64,000 nt of DNA, from NCBI GenBank assembly GCA_963402885.1, contig OY727093.1, positions 32,053,409-32,117,408 on the forward strand. Direction: 5' to 3'. Shown piece by piece: positions 48,501 through 59,392 of this stretch (the first letter of the stretch is position 1; every line of letters starts with the position of its first letter). The notes beneath the pieces are model-generated. The model worked only from the letters and a program-made list of their open reading frames with translations. It searched no databases and was not told the DNA's origin. The translations under genes were made by a program, and so were the position numbers. The stretch is from Antedon bifida. Its lineage: Eukaryota; Echinodermata; Crinoidea; Comatulida; Antedonidae.

Positions 48501-49372
48501 CAAGAGTTATAAAGAAGAAAAATAAAGAGAAAGAAACGATTGCGAATGACGTTGACAAACAGTATAACGATATAGATCCATTGTGTAAGTCTAACAAACG
48601 TCAACCGCCACCTTACGAGTTATGCCACAATGCTACTGACGGGACAACACTCACCAGACCACCAACACCAAACAAATCAGACTCGTTAAAGAGCGATTAT
48701 GAAAACGTTAGCATGGACGTTGAAACGTCATCGATTGGTAGATTAAGTGATGATACTGAAAGCCCGGATGTTTCCAGAGGACCTATGCTATTGAGCCAGT
48801 GTCCAGACATACTTATCAACGGCGGTACTAACTTTTTAACGACTTGTAATCAGACTATCTTTACCACAGATGGTGAAAGGCGATTGAGTAACGGGAGTAG
48901 TAACAGCCCGATTTCAGACGATGACCAAAGTACGTATGATCGTGTTGACCGCTCAAAGAGATCCTACTCAGTTGGCCAGTGTAGTGAAAACTATGGAGCG
49001 CTTCGATTTAATTACAAACAACATGATACGCTACCTGATCGATCGTGGTTGAACAAAAGCGATGATTATGCTATTAAATCATCCACAAGTCCTAGAAAGA
49101 AATCTCCTAGACTACCTAACCTGTTTATATCCAAAAAGCCAACAGAAAAGGTTGTGAACACAAGCAAGGTGAAAAATAACAAGCCATCCGTTTACGAAGC
49201 GTTGGCGCCAACGTTAAGCTCAGACAATCACGATTATGATCGTCTGGTGTATCCAAACAAACGGCGCGGTAGAAGAGCTAGTGAGGATCTAGTGGCAGCT
49301 AGAAAACAACGCCTCAGGTTCCTACAGTTAATGGATCAAAAGCAGAGGAGAAAAAATGGATATTTCACTTAA
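36551..49372 (+). CDS. Draper/MEGF10/CED-1-like engulfment receptor with ITAM tail, 1024 aa, seven exons
   Basis: Exons are 36551-36657, 40498-40596, 44856-44941, 45059-45691, 46014-46146, 46701-46765 and 47421-49372; phases agree at all six introns (3075 bases). There is a signal peptide (residues 1-23, GLLLILSCCGYF core). An EMI domain covers about 34-97 (NVCPYRRSYTVY to LVCCDGW). Five CxxGxYGxxC-type EGF units lie at 98-308, the third diverged and the fifth incomplete. The membrane span is about 318-342, followed by CCRKRRKR. The cytoplasmic tail has NYENTS, a His/Gln/Thr/Ser tandem-repeat region (about 440-715), KPPYARV, PPPYELC, DYENV and a canonical ITAM YEALAPTLSSDNHDYDRL at 966-983. 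Family members bind apoptotic or damaged cells and signal phagocytosis through tyrosine motifs (Draper: Src42A and Shark). Relatives usually have about 15 or more EGF units, so this ectodomain is short. Family is confident; orthology is not. Confidence 0.92.
36834..36980. mobile_element. MITE family 2 copy (147 bp)
   Basis: The left end GCGTGGCTCACACTACAGAC is inverted against the right end GCGTCTCTAGTCGAAACCAA GCT, with TAA on both flanks. It is GC-rich, contains GACGCAACGC words and TTAACCAATGACAAGC, and is homologous to 49436-49594. It lies in intron 1 of the receptor. Confidence 0.85.
38812..38851. repeat. 40-bp perfect palindrome without spacer
   Basis: The left half TCCAATCAGGGAAGAGTGAA is followed directly by its exact reverse complement, centred on GAATTC. 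It can form a cruciform and is unrelated to the MITE families in this window. Confidence 0.92.
39998..40080 (+). repeat. ~42-bp tandem duplication
   Basis: AATATATTAAAATAAAGTAA / ATACGAAAGCAGGAATT is repeated as AATATATTAAATAAAGTAAA / TACAAAAGCAGTAATT. Confidence 0.75.
41203..41361. mobile_element. MITE family 1 copy (receptor intron 2)
   Basis: The left end AGCTCTGTCTACACTATCAA is intact after TAA. The right end TAGTGTAGAGAGAGC is diverged. Two CAAATATGGTGGTGATAT-type motifs. Confidence 0.87.
41798..42030 (+). repeat. ~105-bp tandem repeat, about 2.3 copies
   Basis: Copies begin TTAGTTACCTAATATCTTAT and include GAACGCCAAAAGGGCAACTT and CAATGTATGGAACACCAAAG. The third copy is partial and diverged. 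Located in intron 2 of the receptor; the 61-codon ORF here is incidental. Confidence 0.8.
43333..43463. mobile_element. MITE family 1 copy, both ends diverged
   Basis: AGTTTTGTCTACACTATCAA to TTTGATAGTGTAGGCT; internal motif partly lost. Confidence 0.8.
43957..44102. mobile_element. MITE family 1 copy, diverged
   Basis: AGCTCTACTCTGTCGACACT (small insertion in the left end) to TTTGATAGTGTAGACCAAGA GCT; flanks TTA and TTA. Confidence 0.8.
44122..44225. repeat. short CCGGAG-rich repeat with direct ATACCCCTTTCACA ends
   Basis: GATACCCCTTTCACA occurs at both ends, and CTCCGGAG / CTCCGGAGA words occur three times inside. It resembles short non-autonomous transposon debris; the family was not identified. 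Confidence 0.55.
44573..44736. mobile_element. MITE family 1 copy, well preserved
   Basis: Intact AGCTCTGTCTACACTATCAA and TTTGATAGTGTAGACAGAGC T ends, TAA on both flanks, two CCCAAATATGGTAGTGATAT motifs. It lies only 119 bp before exon 3 of the receptor. Confidence 0.93.
46215..46315 (+). repeat. ~27-bp repeat carrying CCAAT and TGACGTAA words
   Basis: Three copies of AACCAATCGAGTGACGTAAC (the last reads AACCAATAGTGTGACGTAAC), preceded by a GTGACGTA half-copy. Each copy pairs a CCAAT box-like word with a CRE-like TGACGTAA. It lies in intron 5 of the receptor. Confidence 0.8.
47620..48440 (+). repeat. in-frame coding minisatellite encoding a His/Gln/Thr/Ser region
   Basis: Within exon 7 of the receptor. 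The clearest part is an 87-bp (29-residue) unit starting at 47821, 47908 and 47995, nearly identical at DNA level. A shorter degenerate QTSPQHINLPQHK-like unit spreads to both sides. The nucleotide motif CAACAGACATC / CAACACAAGA recurs. Because the units are multiples of three, copy-number changes keep the frame. Confidence 0.93.
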
Positions 49373-49435
49373 ATACGTCATAGCAGGTGAACAATGAAAA
49401 ATATACCATGGCGTTATAGTTATGAAGAACTGTAA

Positions 49436-49594
49436 AGATTGGTTCACAGTAGAGACGCAACGCAAGAACGTAGACGCGATGCAAGCGTGTTGACCAATGA
49501 CAAGCAACAGTTTGACTATTTCATCGCGTGTGATTGGCCAAAACACTTCCGTGGCGTTACGTACTTGCATTGCGTCTCTAGTGGGAACCAAGCC
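49436..49594. mobile_element. MITE family 2 copy (159 bp)
   Basis: The ends AGATTGGTTCACAGTAGAGA and GTCTCTAGTGGGAACCAAGC C are inverted, with TAA on both flanks. It shares GACGCAACGCAAGAACG and GACCAATGACAAGC with 36834-36980. It lies 60 bp after the receptor stop codon and is probably transcribed in the 3' UTR. Confidence 0.87.
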
Positions 49595-50130
49595 TAACAA
49601 ACCAATCACGTTAAAGAAGATAATATTAATGTTGAGGTACTGAACAGGTAGTATACGTGGAAAACTATGGATAATATTATAGTTTCCTAAGAAAAACCTT
49701 ACAGAGGTAATAAGCTATTTTCAAAATATTTGTAAGGATGAGAACTTGAATTCTAATTCTAATCAAAGTATTCGTCATGTTATACGAATTTAATAAGTAC
49801 AAATTAACATGGCACGATGCAGTGACAGATCGTGGCGGAAAAATCTTGTTGCTTAGTTGTCTCAACAACACACTTAGCACGTGGAACTAATTATAAGTTT
49901 AGCGTTACAATCTAATTTAAGAATATCCGCATGAATTTCATTAACGTTGCGTAGGTTTATATAAAAGTTCACTACATTAATAGACACTTCATTGTGGCTT
50001 GGTTAATGCAACATTCTAACGGAATAAGGCAGATAAATGTGTTATAGTAAAACATTATTTTCAGTTTGACTGAGATAAATTACTTAATGTAGACATACTA
50101 ATGTAATATTTAACACGATTGTTCAGCTTA

Positions 50131-50290
50131 AGCTCTGTCTACACTATCAAACTAGTTTGACAAAAAGTGTGGTGAGCCCAAATATAGTGGTGGTACATAT
50201 GCCTAAATATGGTAGTGATATGACATTATGTCCATATATGGGCACATCACATTTTTATGTCACATAACGTTTGATAGTGTAGACAGAGCT
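50131..50290. mobile_element. MITE family 1 copy
   Basis: Intact ends, TTA on both flanks, two AAATATGGTAGTGATATG-type motifs. Possibly in the receptor 3' UTR. Confidence 0.9.
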
Positions 50291-50896
50291 TTAGACAGGG
50301 TCAAAGTAGTTTTGTTAAGTAAAAAATACTGTAGTTTTTGGTATAAAAAAACAATTATTTACGAACGTCTTTTTGATGGATGCATGAACATCTTATAAGT
50401 GACGTCACAATTTCAAATAAAAGTAAACGCTACAAGCTGGATATTGTAGAAGTTCACTTTTAAGAAGAGTTAAAGACCATTTTAAAAATACAATAGGTCT
50501 TAATATGTAAATAAAACCAATCTAGTAAATGCAATACTGTACTTGTTATACCTTTCGTAAGTCCAAAAAAAGGTAGATTTGACTTAGTTATTTACGTTTT
50601 CTATACAAATGACCTATTTTTGTAAAAACCATGTCTATTATGTTTTAGGCCTACTCAACATTAGCATGTTCTATTATCGCACAAGTACCGTGCGATTAAT
50701 TAATTTTTGAATGCTAATATAAGAAGTTTTATATTTTTATACTAATGTAAATAACATAGTGGGATCTGCTTGTTGCCTTTGTATAAGTTCAACAATGTTA
50801 CGATAGTTATATTTCATTCGTCTGATTTGTAAATTCTGTTTTGTGGACGTTGCTGGAAAACAATCACATTTTGTAAGTAATGAAAGGATTTTGTAG

Positions 50897-50902
50897 AATA
50901 AA
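50897..50902 (+). terminator. candidate distal poly(A) signal of the engulfment receptor
   Basis: AATAAA within TTTTGTAGAATAAAGTGTTG. Earlier AATAAA words occur at about 50418 and 50511. Using the distal one would place both MITE copies in the 3' UTR. Confidence 0.35.
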
Positions 50903-51213
50903 GTGTTGCATTAAAACAAGTAAAAGAACTTCACTTTCTGTTTGTGAATTCCTGTCACTTGATTCTCAGTTCCTGTCTTAAAATTTCTCTCGAAATTAAC
51001 TAATCCGATATCATTTACATCTTGCACAGCAGCACGCTACTGAAACGTCGGTAACAAATAACGTTGAAAATGTCAATGTTACCACAAAGCGGAAGGAAAG
51101 TTGACACGCGCGCGAGCAAATGATTGACGCCCGCGCCAGCAAATTATTCCCATTTTTATCGGAATTTGAACGCGCGTGTTGATCGTCTCTCAACATATCA
51201 TGCATAACTCTAA

Positions 51214-51345
51214 AGTTCTGTCTACACTATCAAACTTTATGTAACAAAAATAATGTGACGTGCCCATATAAATTGACACATCATTACCATTTTGGGCACG
51301 TCACATTTTTAGTGTCACTATATACGATATAGTGTAGACAGAGCT
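51214..51345. mobile_element. MITE family 1 copy
   Basis: AGTTCTGTCTACACTATCAA to ATAGTGTAGACAGAGCT; flanks TAA and TTA. Interior shortened. Confidence 0.85.
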
Positions 51346-51835
51346 TTAGTCTTGAAATGATGAACTCATTTGAATTCATCACATTAACGAAGGTCTTTTA
51401 TATAGTACATTTATTGTTCTCTCTGGAACAGGGTAACACATGAGTGTGTTCGATGATGATGCAACAAGCAAGATTGGCGCGCTTTTTGCTGGGATGTCTG
51501 TATGGGTGAATGACCAACTGCACCTACGTGGTGTAAAAATCTACGCACATAAACCATTAGTAGACACATGGATCAATTAAGATTAAGACTTAAGATCAAA
51601 GTGGTTAACAATAAACATTACAACTTACTAAAGTTATTACACTTCCTTGTTTAGTCATCATACATTGTCATCACTCTCTCCTCAGTGAGTAATAATACAA
51701 CACCAATACGTAGTAGACTTAGATCAAGTACTTACTTACTTTTCTAAACAAAAGTTACATTTCCTAATTGTGGGTTTATAACAACTGATATTATTAGAAG
51801 GCTATTCGTTTCAATACTCCTCTAAAGCTCTGTCT

Positions 51836-51969
51836 ACACTATCAAACTAGTTAGGTAGTGATGTGCCCATATATAGTAGATGTCCAAATATGGTAGTGAT
51901 ATGACCTCATCATATATGGGCACATAATATTGTTTTTGTCACATAAAGTTTGATAGTGTAGACAGAGCT
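51836..51969. mobile_element. MITE family 1 copy
   Basis: Intact ends; flanks TAA and TTA. One or two ATATGGTAGTGATATGAC motifs; partly deleted left interior. Confidence 0.88.
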
Positions 51970-52404
51970 TTAAGATGTCACCAAGAGAAAATAATGTCAT
52001 ACTAAAGTACATGATAAATATCGTTAATATCAGGATGATTGTATTTCATTATAAGATTATGCATTACTGTATACTAAGACAAAATAAAGATCGACTATAA
52101 GCAAAGCAATCAGACGTAATCCCGTTTAAACCACTAAATGACTTATATTGTTGTGTTGTTATTATCCAAATTATTAACCAAACAAAACTGGATATGCGTA
52201 GTAAGAATATAATAACAAACGAATTAATACAAATCTTGTTACCTTGACATATATTATATCTTGTGTTGGTAAGAACCAAAAGAAGATTAGTTAGAAGACC
52301 GGATACGACGACTTTCTCTTGGTGAATATATCAAGTAATACTTGAACCACATCGGTTCATTGTTACAAAGAGACTAAAACGAACGACGACATTCATTACT
52401 AAAC

Positions 52405-55400
52405 ATGGCATATTTTATCAAATTAAGTAAGTATTTTTCTCTAATATTGTTTTCTGTATTTTTGTTTGTTTTACAATAACTTTCATCTTCATCTATTAAA
52501 TACTTTTACGATACAAGACTATACGTTTTCACTTTGTTAAAAACCTTCTTACTTGGATTCGGACCTAATCCTAGTCATCCGCGCAAGCTCAGTGGTCTAG
52601 AACCGTGAACGTGTTGAAGTCATGAACAACAATTCTCAAAGTAGTAATCGGTACAATTAGGTCTCATAGGGCCTACTTTAGAGTTGGTAACATATTCCTG
52701 ACATAAAAACTAACTTGATACTTGAAGTATCATTGTTAATATTTCAAAACCTTGGAACGTGGAAAAATAAATGTTTCCATGGCATTTTACTAGATTTAAA
52801 AAAAAATATTTTAACAATCATTTAAATGTCTAACTTAACAACTATCTAATATTACTTGTTTCGTTTACTTCATTTAAAGGTAAATAAATGTGCCCATGTT
52901 TGTTACGTTTCTAAATAAACAACTAAAATGTCCAACTGTCAACTATACAATGTTACTATATTTCGTTTACTGCATTTATAGGTATTATGGTTGTACAGTT
53001 TATGGTTACAATGACAAGCACCTTGCCTACAGACCCATGTCCCGAAGCCACCTCGTGTATTCAAGTAGCTATGATATCTGAACCAGTCTGCTGGAACTAC
53101 CAAGCACAGTGTATTAACAATAGATGCTTATGTACCAAGAAAGGATATAACCCGTGTACATGTCGACGTAAGTACCATCGTCACGAAAATAAAACTTCTG
53201 TTAAAGAAATTATTGATATGTTTAAAATGGTATCGGTATGAGAGTTTTTCTGAACAATGCATCATAGTTCTTTAATAACATTTGAGATTTGTTGGTTCGA
53301 ACATTTGCTGGTCATAAACCAACTATACTTCCCTCCGTGGTACCGGGAAAGTTTACGACAGTGTAAAGCAAACTGGGCTGATCCAAAGTTTAAAGACACA
53401 TCTATACTTATATGTCATCAGTGCCAACTTGTTCATCTTACATTCTGAAACACAACAACTGAATCTATTCTATTGTCCCTAACATATTGTTTATATGCTA
53501 GAATATTGTGCTACACAATCTGATTATAAGTTTAACGAAAATATTTTTAAAATATGTATCTAATTTTTTTGTATAATCTTAAATCTTTAATTATTTAAAA
53601 TCTATTTATTAAACTTTTAGCACGCTAGTTTTTTCAAATGGTGAAAATATCATAAGAGAGAAAGTCTATTCTAATAAGTCAATAGATTAATATTTTAGAC
53701 GTAATTAATAAATAAATTACATAATAGTTGTCTTCCTAAAAAGCTTATATCAGGGAAAAGTTAAATTACAATTTCACTCTTCCCAAGCTTATATTAATCA
53801 ATATTTTGGTTTTCTAGCGGAAGTTGGGGGTTGCAAAGTGCAAGAAGCTGGTTACGACGGCTCAGTAGCCAACGCGTTTATGGGCCTACGCCGTCTGAAG
53901 ACAAACAGTTGTATACGACAAACAAGCCCATCGCAACGACAAGTACATGTGATATCAATGCATCGTGGAGTGGAACATGGCGATGTTGGAGAGGTACCAG
54001 TTGATGTATATAGCACAAACTTTGAAGAAGATACACAAGAAGTGGTACTGGTACTTGCTTCGTATAAAGCTGTTAGATGGATATTGAATTTGAAGTCACC
54101 CGTATACATTGATTTACTAGTAATTGTAAGTTTTAAAATAAATAAATAAAACTTATTATAGGAATTCTTCTCACCAAAATACACTGGGCCATGTATAGTG
54201 TGAACTAAATAATGAACTAAATAATGAACTAAAGTATGAACTAAAGTATGACCTAAAGTACGAACTATAAAAGTATGAACTAAAGTACTAACTATAAAGT
54301 ATGAACTAAAGTACGAACTAAAGTACGAACTATAAAAGTATAAACTAAAGTACGAACTATAAAAGTATGAACTAAAGTACGAACTATAAAGTATGAACTA
54401 AAGTATTAACTATAAAAGTATGAACTAAAGTATGAACTAAAGTATTAACTATAAAAGTATGAACTAAAGTACGAACTATTAAAGTATGAACTAAAGTACG
54501 AACTATAAAGTATGAACTAAAGTATGAACTAAAGTATGAACTAAAGTACGAACTATAAAGTATGAACTAAAGTATGAACTAAAGTATTAACTACAAAATA
54601 TTAACTAAAGTATAAACTAAATTACGAACTATAAAAGTATGAACTAAAGAATGAACTAAAGTATGAACTAAAGTATGAACTAAAGTATTAACTATAAAGC
54701 ATGAACTAAAGTATTAACTATAAAGTGTGAATTATAAAGTACGAACTATAAAGTATGGACTAAAGTATGAACTATAAAGTATGGACTAAAGTATGAACTA
54801 AAGTATTAATTTCAGCCGCATAAATGTTGAGGAACATTTAAAAGCTGAGAAGTTATACCATTTCAAAAAATGTTATACATTTCTGATTTCAGATTGAAAG
54901 TGGATTATATAGCCAACCAGACCCGTCTATAAACATTCGTTCAACTGGAAGTACCATTGGTAACTGGGAAAAACTAACATCAACGGAGTCGGGGTGGGGC
55001 TTTGGAAACGACAGTGGTGGTGTAGGGGATACGCCCACTTTACTTAGATTTCTTGAAAATCGATACGGAGTAGTTCAGTCATTTTCCGGAGCTATGAAAG
55101 TAGATAGATGGAACATATCGCTAGATTATTCACCAGACTCGAATGGAAATTTGCCAACAACTGCAAACGTTGACAGTACAACTGACCAACAAACAACGAC
55201 TGGATACACTACAACTAGTCAATCAACGACTGGATACAATACAACTAGTCAACTAACGACTGGATACATTACAACTGGTCAACCAACGTCTGCATACATT
55301 GAAACTACAACTGATAAAGTTGAAGATACAACAAGTAGTGGATTACCTGAGACAACTATTTCAAACCATGGTAAGTATGGTAAATAAGTGCGCGGCTGAT

Positions 55401-58400
55401 CATCTCCATGGTTGGCCTAATAGTTCAACAATAAATTTCAAATTATCTTTTATTAATCCTTTCAGATATTCATTGCTCGTTTTACAAATATATAAAAATA
55501 TGTAACAATACAAAAGGTAAAAAAATTACAAAACAGGAAGTTTGTAATCTTATCGCAAACTTAAAAGTTGAACAGTTCTTTGTATATAATAGTATCTATT
55601 CCTTATGTTATATTGTGTTTATTAATGCTGAAACACCTATCTGTAAATTATTACTATTATCAATATGTTATGTATTAAGTATAAGTTTGTTTAAATGTTG
55701 TTTTAAGCAGATACGACGACGGCATACGCTGAACCAACCGACGAATCTTCCTCCAGTTTGTTCTGTCCTGTTTACATGTGCGATAAGAACTGTTCGTTTG
55801 GATACCTGGTGGACGAGCTTGGCTGTGAATTGTGCGAATGTAACCCAGGTAGTAAAATAGTAACATATTTGTATCCAAATACCAGTATACGGTCTAAATG
55901 TGCAATGTTTAATAACGATTTTCGCATGTAATATTTTGTTTTAATCTGAAATCGCCAAAATAATTTTTAGATTTAATTAATGTTTTAAGCTCTGTCTACA
56001 CTATCAAACTTTATGGACAAACAAAATGTTATGTGCCCATATATGGACATGATGATGGCATATCATTACCATATTTAGGCATATCTCACTTTTTTGTCAC
56101 ATAAATTAGTTTGATAGTGTAGACAGAACTTTATAGGCCTATCAATACAAATACATTACGAGAGACAATAGCTGAAAACCTCAAATAAAAAACCAAGGCT
56201 GGATTTATCAAATGGTACAGTCACACATAAACTTCCTACTCCAAATTCCGATTAATCAGCAGTTATTTCTAAATCGATTTTGTTAAATGTTGCCTGTTGC
56301 ATTAACAACTTGACCAAATTATGTCGACTATGTATAGTGTATTTAAATTATGAATCATACTTATATAGATTTAGTATGATAATACAATGGTATTAACTTG
56401 GCCAAATATTTCCACTATTTCCAAATTATGAATCATGCTAGATGGATTTACTATTACAATAGTATTATCATTCAATTAAATGATTATTGTTTGTGAATTA
56501 TAGAAGTGACATGTCCACCAATCAAGTGCCGGATACACTGTGAATATGGATATCAGAAAGGACACGATGGCTGTGATCGATGTATATGTGTCATACCTAC
56601 AGGTATGTATATACTGTGTTGTCTTAGTTGATGACGTTTTCGCGCCGCTCCGTTAGGCAGTTTATTCATTAGGAAACAGTCTTATAGTTTCTACGGCTGA
56701 AAAAATTAATGGGTATTTGAAAACTCGGACTGGGCATGCGCACACCCCAAAGCACGTCTGGGGAAAAGGAGTCTATGAAAACATTTGCTGATAAATATTG
56801 AGATGCATGTAGACGGTAGTTATCGTGAGATGAGCGGCGTTTTTTTAAGGAATACTTGTATGTTTTTTCTGTTTGCATATATGTTTTTGAAAAGATGATA
56901 TTTTGATGATGTTTTTGACGTATTTATATTTTTTTGTTTTTACATATTTTTGTCTATTCTATGTGAAAGAGTATTGCAATAACATCTATATTATAACTGA
57001 GAGAGTTTGTACTATTGTTCGGAATACACATTTTCCCTATCGCATGCATTATATTGGGAATGTTTATTATGAAGTTTCAACATCATCCGTCATTTGGATC
57101 AAAGTTAGCGGATAACAATTGTCTTACTTCCATAAATTAAGTCATTGTTTTAATACAGGTATTGAGAACACGACGTCAGTACAAATCAACGATACAGATT
57201 ACGGATTTCGTTCCAGTGAATTCTGTCCCGTGTACATTTGCGACAAAACATGTGATATGGGATTCCAAGAAGACGAATACGGATGCGAAATATGTGAATG
57301 TGTTACTCAACCAGGTGAGAGCTTAAAACAATTATAATCAAACTCCCACAACTCTTCTCCATTTTAGTAAATTTGAGAACATTTGGGAAAAGGATACATT
57401 TTTCTAGTGAGAATTTAAACGTACCTTCCATATCACTGCCATTGAAACATTCTAAAACACTTGTCTAATCACTTTCTACTTGATTCTTATAAATTGTATA
57501 CTTTGCAGAACAAATTATCAATGTAATATAATTTGTATAGTGGTATAAAGAAATTAATCATTTTATTTGACATTTAGTGACATGTCCATCAGTAAACTGT
57601 CGGATACATTGCGAGTATGGCTACCAAAAGGGACAGGATGGTTGTGAAAGATGCATATGCGTAACACCGCCACGTGAGTTCATGTTTAATTAAACACTGT
57701 AGTAATGTCTACATATTTTTTACAAATAATGGGTTCTTGTTTTAATTCTAGTCAAAATCAAAGATAATAATATTATTATATACCATTAATTTACATAAAT
57801 AATAATAATAATAGTTCATTCTTATATAGCGCATATAATCAAGCTCTCAATGCGCTGTACATAAATTAGAATAGACAAGAAGTGGCAATAATTTAAATTA
57901 ATGAAAAACTTGTTTGAAAAGAAAAGACTTCAACTGAGTCTTGAAAGAGTTTAAAGTAGTACACTGTCTGATTGAAATAAGTGGAGCTACCACAGCAAAA
58001 GCTCTTCCACCATGTAGATGTCCTAGTCTTAGGAACACTAGCAGACAGACATATACAATCCTTACTTGTTTTTACGTACTATTATATTATCAGAATAAAT
58101 GTTTACTAAACAGGATAACATACTTTTAATATGCTGTGTAGATAATTGCAAAAGTTACATTTTTTATACCTAGCATGTTCATCTCTTGACCTATGTCCAA
58201 TAGGCAGTTGCAAAAACGGATTTCAAGAAGATGATAATGGATGTCTAATGTGCGCATGTGCAGCTCTACATGTGACAGGTCAGTCAAATACTACTAATTC
58301 TTAAGCTCTGTCTACACTATCAAACTTATTTATCTGATGTGCCCATAATATATGGAAAAGATGTCATATCACTACCATATATGGGCACATCACACTTTTT

Positions 58401-59136
58401 TGTCAAACTATTTTGATAGTGTAGACAGAGCTTAACAACAGGAAATGTACACCATTTATTTGTTGTAAAATAAACCCTTGTATATTACATATGTATCGAA
58501 TATAAATAGTATTTAGTTCAAAAGTTTGGTTACTAATACTATCATTCAATATTAAATAAATAAATAAATAAAAACAATTACTTGAACTATACTACCATTG
58601 AACAACAAAAATCTAATTCTAATAATATATCTAATTTAGAAACCGGACCCAATCAAACAACACTAAAGAGTATGACGTCATCTGGTAACAAAGTAACAAA
58701 TACTTCTGAAAATGGTAAGATATCTTTCTGTTGAACATTCAGATATTATTGTCCATTGAGATTATATTAATGTATGTGTATGCAATAGGAAAGCTGAAAA
58801 GTTTGAATTGAATTTAATTAACAATATCCTATAAGGTATATGTTTGTACGTGCACGTCGTGACGTTTGCTCCCAAACCCTTCCCATCATACATTGTGCAA
58901 TCAAGCTATTTGCGATAAACCTTATACTGTATAGCTGGTTTACAGGAGTGTCCCTTTTTACTAATAAAGTATTACACTGTATTACAGAAACTACTATCGA
59001 AACTGAAACACAATCGGATGATGAAATTACAACTACTGAATCGCAAATGATAGTAGAGCACCCTCTTGACGATGGACAACAACCACCTAAATACCAGAGC
59101 TACATTCCAGGGTTCTCAATAGAACCGGCTCCTTAA
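52405..59136 (+). CDS. secreted protein with unknown beta-rich domain, mucin-like stretch and five antistasin-like domains, 603 aa, eleven exons
   Basis: Exons are 52405-52426, 52982-53167, 53818-54125, 54893-55370, 55711-55848, 56504-56602, 57159-57314, 57578-57673, 58174-58278, 58640-58714 and 58988-59136; phases agree throughout (1812 bases). There is a signal peptide at 1-~23 (MAYFIKLSIMVVQFMVTMTS). A Cys-rich module lies at 27-75. A domain at about 76-265 (VHVISMHRG, EVVLVLASYKAVRWILN) was not assigned. A Thr-rich segment at 268-325 has TTGYxTTSQ repeats. Antistasin-type modules (C..C...C..G....DG/GC..C.C) follow at about 345-377, 380-405, 428-460, 464-490 and 495-525, then a Thr/Glu-rich tail. 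No membrane span or GPI signal was seen. Antistasin modules are best known as serine-protease inhibitors, so inhibition is possible but unproven. Exons 5-11 all begin and end in phase 1, which suits exon duplication. Confidence 0.91.
52576..52625 (+). mobile_element. tRNA-like A-box fragment (possible SINE remnant)
   Basis: GCGCAAGCTCAGTGGTCTAG resembles a tRNA D-arm / A box. No B box follows, so at most this is a degraded SINE. It lies in intron 1 of the antistasin-type gene. Confidence 0.3.
54194..54815 (+). repeat. ~12-bp minisatellite (TATGAACTAAAG)n
   Basis: About 50 imperfect copies of AAGTATGAACTA / AAGTACGAACTATAA fill most of intron 3 of the antistasin-type gene (intron 54126-54892). 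It ends about 80 bp before the next exon. Confidence 0.93.
55180..55310 (+). repeat. 30-bp coding repeat for the Thr-rich segment
   Basis: About four diverged copies of CAACGACTGGATACACTACA ACTAGT..., encoding TTGYTTTSQS-like decapeptides in exon 4. Likely O-glycosylated if secreted. Confidence 0.85.
55988..56130. mobile_element. MITE family 1 copy (antistasin gene intron 5)
   Basis: AGCTCTGTCTACACTATCAA to AGTGTAGACAGAACT, TTA on both flanks. Confidence 0.9.
57815..58045 (+). repeat. dispersed invertebrate repeat fragment
   Basis: TATATAGCGCATATAATCAA / CTCTCAATGCGCTGTACA, followed by ACTTCAACTGAGTCTTGAAA, GGAGCTACCACAGCAAAAGC and TCTTCCACCATG, has the wording of a repeat common in marine invertebrate genomes. 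The match is from memory, not a search. It lies in intron 8 of the antistasin-type gene. Confidence 0.5.
58314..58432. mobile_element. MITE family 1 copy, shortest (119 bp)
   Basis: AGCTCTGTCTACACTATCAA to TTTTGATAGTGTAGACAGAG CT; flanks TTA and TAA. The internal 20-bp motif is reduced to a single partial copy. It starts 35 bp after exon 9 of the antistasin-type gene. Confidence 0.88.
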
Positions 59137-59207
59137 AGTAGTTAAGCAAACTATTTATTATACTTTTTAATATTTATTTAATAATTATAATATTTGTTAT
59201 ATAAGTA

Positions 59208-59213
59208 AATAAA
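59208..59213 (+). terminator. poly(A) signal candidate of the antistasin-type gene
   Basis: AATAAA 72 bases past the TAA stop, within AAGTAAATAAATTTG. Confidence 0.55.
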
Positions 59214-59392
59214 TTTGTATATATAAAATTTTATATTAGAACGTAATTTAAAGTTTGAGTCCTAACATACCATAGAGGAATAAATAACTAACAATTAAAT
59301 ATGTTTTAGATGGCATATTCTTATGCAATCAATATTAATTGCTTAAATTCAGTAAATATAAACTTAAAATTGTTGTGGCCATTCAACTATTG

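Larger units (their letters stand above)
49373..52404 (+). other. receptor 3' flank and intergenic DNA
   Basis: Apart from one MITE family 2 and three family 1 copies, it contains a CG-alternating segment (51100-51185) sharing TTGAACGCGCG with intron 1 of the receptor. No other gene was seen. Confidence 0.5.

Noticed and set aside
48153-48503. 116-codon minus ORF
   Set aside because: Shadow of the coding minisatellite in exon 7.
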